This document shows, piece after piece, positions 12,977 to 15,190 of a stretch of 15,190 nt of DNA. This DNA is from Candidatus Njordarchaeota archaeon (GTDB lineage: Archaea; Asgardarchaeota; Njordarchaeia; Njordarchaeales; Njordarchaeaceae). Position numbers and translations under genes: made by a program. Where the stretch lies: NCBI GenBank assembly GCA_029856625.1, contig JAHKLG010000019.1:1-15190 (forward strand), read 5' to 3'. Numbering within the stretch: the stretch's first letter is position 1; every line of letters starts with the position of its first letter. The notes under the pieces are model-generated. The model searched no databases, had not been told where the DNA came from, and saw nothing but the letters and a program-made list of their open reading frames with translations.

Positions 12977-13426
12977 ATGGGGGAATGGAAAGTTTGCCTT
13001 GCAACCGATAATGCCTTTCTTGGAATCTTCTTTAAGCTAATTCTTAACGATTTAAACGATGTCGTGAATAACTACCTCATAATAAAGGGTGAGGAGTGGT
13101 ATGATGATTTACTTAAAAATGTTAAGGAAAGAGAGAATTATAGAGTTCTCCGCAACATAGAGAATGTTGAACCACCAGAAAAAGAGGAAGAATTCGATAT
13201 CAAGAGAGTCTGGTTGATCTTAGCAGTCCATAAGAGAGGAGTTATTGTTGGTTTTCTACTTTATGGAAACGTTGTGGTTGGGGTTGGACCGCCTGGCTTT
13301 GTGGAATCTCTTAAAGGCGCTGGTGAGGAATGGAGAAGAATAGTTGGTGGCTGGTTAACGGGGATATCCGAAGATCCTGATGATTGGAGCGTTGTTTATA
13401 TAATGTTCCCTCGTGAAAGAGAATAA
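12977..13426 (+). CDS. Uncharacterised soluble protein, paralogue 2 (149 aa)
   Basis: This is a diverged tandem copy of the preceding gene, 26 bases downstream. Shared landmarks in the same order are 'EWKV' (3-6), 'ENY' (53-55) then 'NI' (60-61), 'PPE' (66-68), 'FDI' (73-75), 'VWLIL' (78-82), 'GFLLYGNVVVGVGPPGF' (92-108) and 'DPDDWSVVYIMFP' (133-145). By eye, identity is roughly 30%. Only short gaps are needed to align them. Both copies also have ATGACTAG upstream of the start (12476 and 12957). AGGGGG (12963-12968) lies eight bases before the ATG. No membrane segment is present and the family is unknown to me. The two copies may form a heterodimer or have divided functions. Confidence 0.8.
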   Translation: MGEWKVCLATDNAFLGIFFKLILNDLNDVVNNYLIIKGEEWYDDLLKNVKERENYRVLRNIENVEPPEKEEEFDIKRVWLILAVHKRGVIVGFLLYGNVVVGVGPPGFVESLKGAGEEWRRIVGGWLTGISEDPDDWSVVYIMFPRERE

Positions 13427-13460
13427 GAATACTCTAATTATTGGGTTCAGCAAGGTCCTT

Positions 13461-14216
13461 TCATTCAACAGCTACCCTTAAATTCATCTTTTTCTCAAAC
13501 CATTCAGCGAGTTTATTAAAATCTATTTTCATAAAGATATATATTCCCAGAACTATGAGAGCGTATACTATGATATCGTCCACCCAAGCATAAGGACTTA
13601 TCTCTTTCGCTATTGTAAATATCCCAGAAATCAATTTTCCACCGAATATCAGTAAGCCAACTAAGATCCCCTTACCAATTGTGGAGAAAACTAATGTTTC
13701 TAAAAAATCAAAGCGTATCAAGCCTAAGGGGATAAATACTATGTCATCTGGTAATGGAGTTGCTGTCACAAGCACTATCAGGAGATAAAGGATATATTTC
13801 TTATTCTCAGCCAAGTATCTGAACGTATCTATTTTCTTGAGGGAGCCATTCCCCCTCTTCTCTAGAATTTTTCTACCAGCTATTCCAAGTAAATAACCAG
13901 TCATTTCACCTATTCCAGCAGATAGAATGCATCCCCCCGCCAAGATATAGGGATTTATTTCCTTGCGCGTAGCAACCATCACAATTACTGCTGCATATGG
14001 TATTGATGTGAAGATACCCGCATTTCCCACGAATGTAATAAACCAGACGAATAAGTATATTGATAAAGGACTTGTGGCCTGAATATCTCCAAATAACCAG
14101 TAATCATTAAAACCACTGAATAGTAGGCCAAGCTTTGGGTATTTCAAAAAGATTATCGTAAGCAGTCCTAGAATACCAAAGGACAATCCAAGGAAAATTT
14201 CTGGTTTCTTGCTCAT
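13461..14216 (-). CDS. VTT-domain (DedA/TVP38-type, YqaA-like) membrane protein
   Basis: The VTT (SNARE-associated/DedA) superfamily contains membrane proteins linked to lipid scrambling or flipping and membrane homeostasis. The 251-aa protein has the usual pattern: hydrophobic N-terminus (8-32), a central 'SAGIGEMTGYLLGIAGRKIL' (99-118), the second re-entrant signature 'TPLPDDIVFIPLGLIRF' (153-169), and two later helices (about 174-196 and 214-230). A charged cytoplasmic tail follows ('EWFEKKMNLRV'). Pro154 and the acidic Asp157-Asp158 sit where the family has its proline/acid motif. The ATG at 14216 is supported by GGAGG at 14228-14224, seven bases away. A TATA-like ATTTTTAT (14283-14276) lies about 60 bases upstream. 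It converges with the paralogue pair, ending 34 bases from it. Substrate is unassigned; undecaprenyl-type or archaeal lipids are only inference. Confidence 0.85.
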   Translation of the reverse strand: MSKKPEIFLGLSFGILGLLTIIFLKYPKLGLLFSGFNDYWLFGDIQATSPLSIYLFVWFITFVGNAGIFTSIPYAAVIVMVATRKEINPYILAGGCILSAGIGEMTGYLLGIAGRKILEKRGNGSLKKIDTFRYLAENKKYILYLLIVLVTATPLPDDIVFIPLGLIRFDFLETLVFSTIGKGILVGLLIFGGKLISGIFTIAKEISPYAWVDDIIVYALIVLGIYIFMKIDFNKLAEWFEKKMNLRVAVE

Positions 14217-14275
14217 TTCATTTCCTCCAGCTAATTAATCTATGTGGAATAAGCTAAATGATATTCCCATAAGGG

Positions 14276-14283
14276 ATAAAAAT
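14276..14283 (-). promoter_or_regulatory. Candidate TATA box for the VTT gene
   Basis: Minus-strand ATTTTTAT predicts a start site near 14254 and a leader of about 38 bases. It is supported by spacing only. The rest of 14217-14402 is AT-rich and shows no gene. Confidence 0.3.
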
Positions 14284-14402
14284 TTTCATTTAAAGAGTAG
14301 AATATCATAGTAATTACCTAGGTTTTATTTCTTGACAGTATATCATTAAGAATAACGTATATAATCCGATTAACCCATTTTCCCGCTATTATTACGTCAA
14401 AT

Positions 14403-15190
14403 TTAAGATGATATGCGGGATTGACTATTGTTTTGTTTTCTGGCAGTACCACAGAAGAGCTTACTTAGGAACTTTTCTAAATCTTGATTAGTGGAGAACG
14501 TCAGAAGGGTTGCTCCGCTTAATCCACTTACTACTACTTTTTCTCGTCCTATCTCCGATACTATTTGGGTGATGACCTCCCTAATTCTTCTCACTACTTT
14601 CTTTTGGCGCTTAACTATCAAGATTAAGTCTTTCTCTGTTATCTGGATAATTACTACATAATTTGGTTCGAGTCTTTCGCTTAGTTTTTTCATAATTGGT
14701 TCTAGTTCTTTTACACCGCCTATATTAATGGCTTTTAAGTCTACTATATCTCCAATCCATCTCTCACCATCGATATAGAAACCTACCTTCATACGCTTCT
14801 TTATTATCGCATTAACTATTATCTCTGAGAGAGCATTAACTGTGCTTTTTAATCCCTCTAACTCCTTTAGTATAGTTCTTAGCTTATTCGAGATTTTACT
14901 CGATTCCAGTTGCGTTACGTCGAGTATCTCACCAATCTTTATCAAATTATTATACTCTTCTCTTAATTCCTCGATAGCCCGCTTAGATACGTTATACCAG
15001 ATGACCTTCCCTCCATGAACTTTTAATATTTTAAAGAATTCTATCTCTCCAGTATTCTTCACGTGCGTTCCCCCACACTTTTTACTACCAAGACCCTTTA
15101 TCGCGATTTCAGCTATTCCATTCCTTATTATTCTCCTTACGGGCAGGGATTGTTTAATTACCTCATTCACTTTTTTCTCAATCGTTAATA
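14403..15190 (-). CDS. Alanyl-tRNA editing protein (AlaX-L-like) or C-terminal part of AlaRS, partial
   Basis: The minus-strand frame stays open past the right edge (261 residues visible, starting 'LTIEKKVNEVIKQSLPV'). The GTG at 15170 is therefore not a convincing start. The visible start matches the end of the AlaRS/AlaX editing core, followed by 'KKCGGTHVKNTGEIEFFKIL' (36-55), the zinc-binding C-G-G-T-H signature (Cys38, His42). The upstream H-x3-H pair would lie outside the window. A coiled-coil-like segment (about 70-120) and a C-terminal domain like C-Ala/DHHA1 follow. The Gly-rich DHHA1 motif is not evident: the equivalent stretch reads 'VVVSGLSGATLLTF'. The role is probably hydrolysis of mischarged Ser- or Gly-tRNA(Ala), either in cis as part of AlaRS or as a free-standing editor. 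Which of the two cannot be settled here. Confidence 0.82.
   Translation of the reverse strand, partial: LTIEKKVNEVIKQSLPVRRIIRNGIAEIAIKGLGSKKCGGTHVKNTGEIEFFKILKVHGGKVIWYNVSKRAIEELREEYNNLIKIGEILDVTQLESSKISNKLRTILKELEGLKSTVNALSEIIVNAIIKKRMKVGFYIDGERWIGDIVDLKAINIGGVKELEPIMKKLSERLEPNYVVIIQITEKDLILIVKRQKKVVRRIREVITQIVSEIGREKVVVSGLSGATLLTFSTNQDLEKFLSKLFCGTARKQNNSQSRISS

Noticed and set aside
14253..14276. TCCC/GGGA inverted repeat upstream of the VTT gene
   Set aside because: Only four perfect pairs; expected by chance in this sequence.
15168..15170. GTG 15170 as the start of the AlaX/AlaRS gene
   Set aside because: The frame continues upstream without a stop to the window edge and the added residues match the editing-domain family.
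1..15190. CRISPR array, insertion sequence, integrase or defence island
   Set aside because: No regularly spaced repeats, terminal inverted repeats or transposase, nuclease-helicase or toxin genes were seen; SfsA and endonuclease III are housekeeping-type families.

Overview
The window looks like a chromosomal segment from a thermophilic archaeon. The evidence is AT-rich DNA, proteins rich in Lys, Arg, Ile and Glu, frequent GTG and TTG starts alongside GGAGG/GGTGA ribosome binding sites, TATA-like boxes at plausible distances, and archaeal-style versions of MoaC, SfsA, endonuclease III and an AlaRS/AlaX-type protein. A Thermoproteota/Korarchaeota-like lineage is my guess; the sequence alone does not fix the taxon. 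I see no tRNA, rRNA, CRISPR array, insertion sequence or integrase.

Layout, left to right. Positions 1-1118 (minus) are the N-terminal 372 codons of a CPA2/Kef-type cation:proton antiporter that runs off the left edge. A 316-bp gene-free stretch follows, then a small hypothetical gene (1435-1644, plus), endonuclease III (1829-2530, plus) and a one-base-overlapping moaC-sfsA pair (2767-3926, plus). A long minus-strand block (9218 down to 3930) reads, in transcription order: NapA/Kef-type antiporter, small OB-fold-like protein (4-bp overlap), CDF metal exporter, LUD-domain protein, diacylglycerol-kinase-type lipid kinase, MFS transporter. The last three are almost gapless and have a candidate promoter just ahead of them. 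Divergent from this block is a 454-aa membrane protein with an extracytoplasmic C-terminal domain (9384-10748, plus). A HemN/HemW-like radical SAM protein follows (10941-12284, plus), preceded by a 192-bp region full of inverted repeats. Next come two tandem paralogues of an unrecognised family (12511-13426, plus), a VTT/DedA-type membrane protein (13461-14216, minus), and the C-terminal part of an alanyl-tRNA synthetase or AlaX-L editing protein that runs off the right edge (14403-15190, minus).

Themes. Membrane and ion homeostasis is heavily represented: two CPA2 antiporters, a CDF exporter, an MFS transporter, a VTT protein and a new-looking membrane protein. The lipid kinase/MFS pair resembles the bmrU-bmr arrangement of Bacillus. 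The parts I would look at first are the unknown paralogue pair with its elaborate leader (palindrome, TATA box, strong ribosome binding site on a three-codon ORF), and the 19-bp dyad between the TATA box and start codon of the radical SAM gene. No defence system or other complete new system is evident. The novelty is in individual uncharacterised proteins and regulatory layouts.
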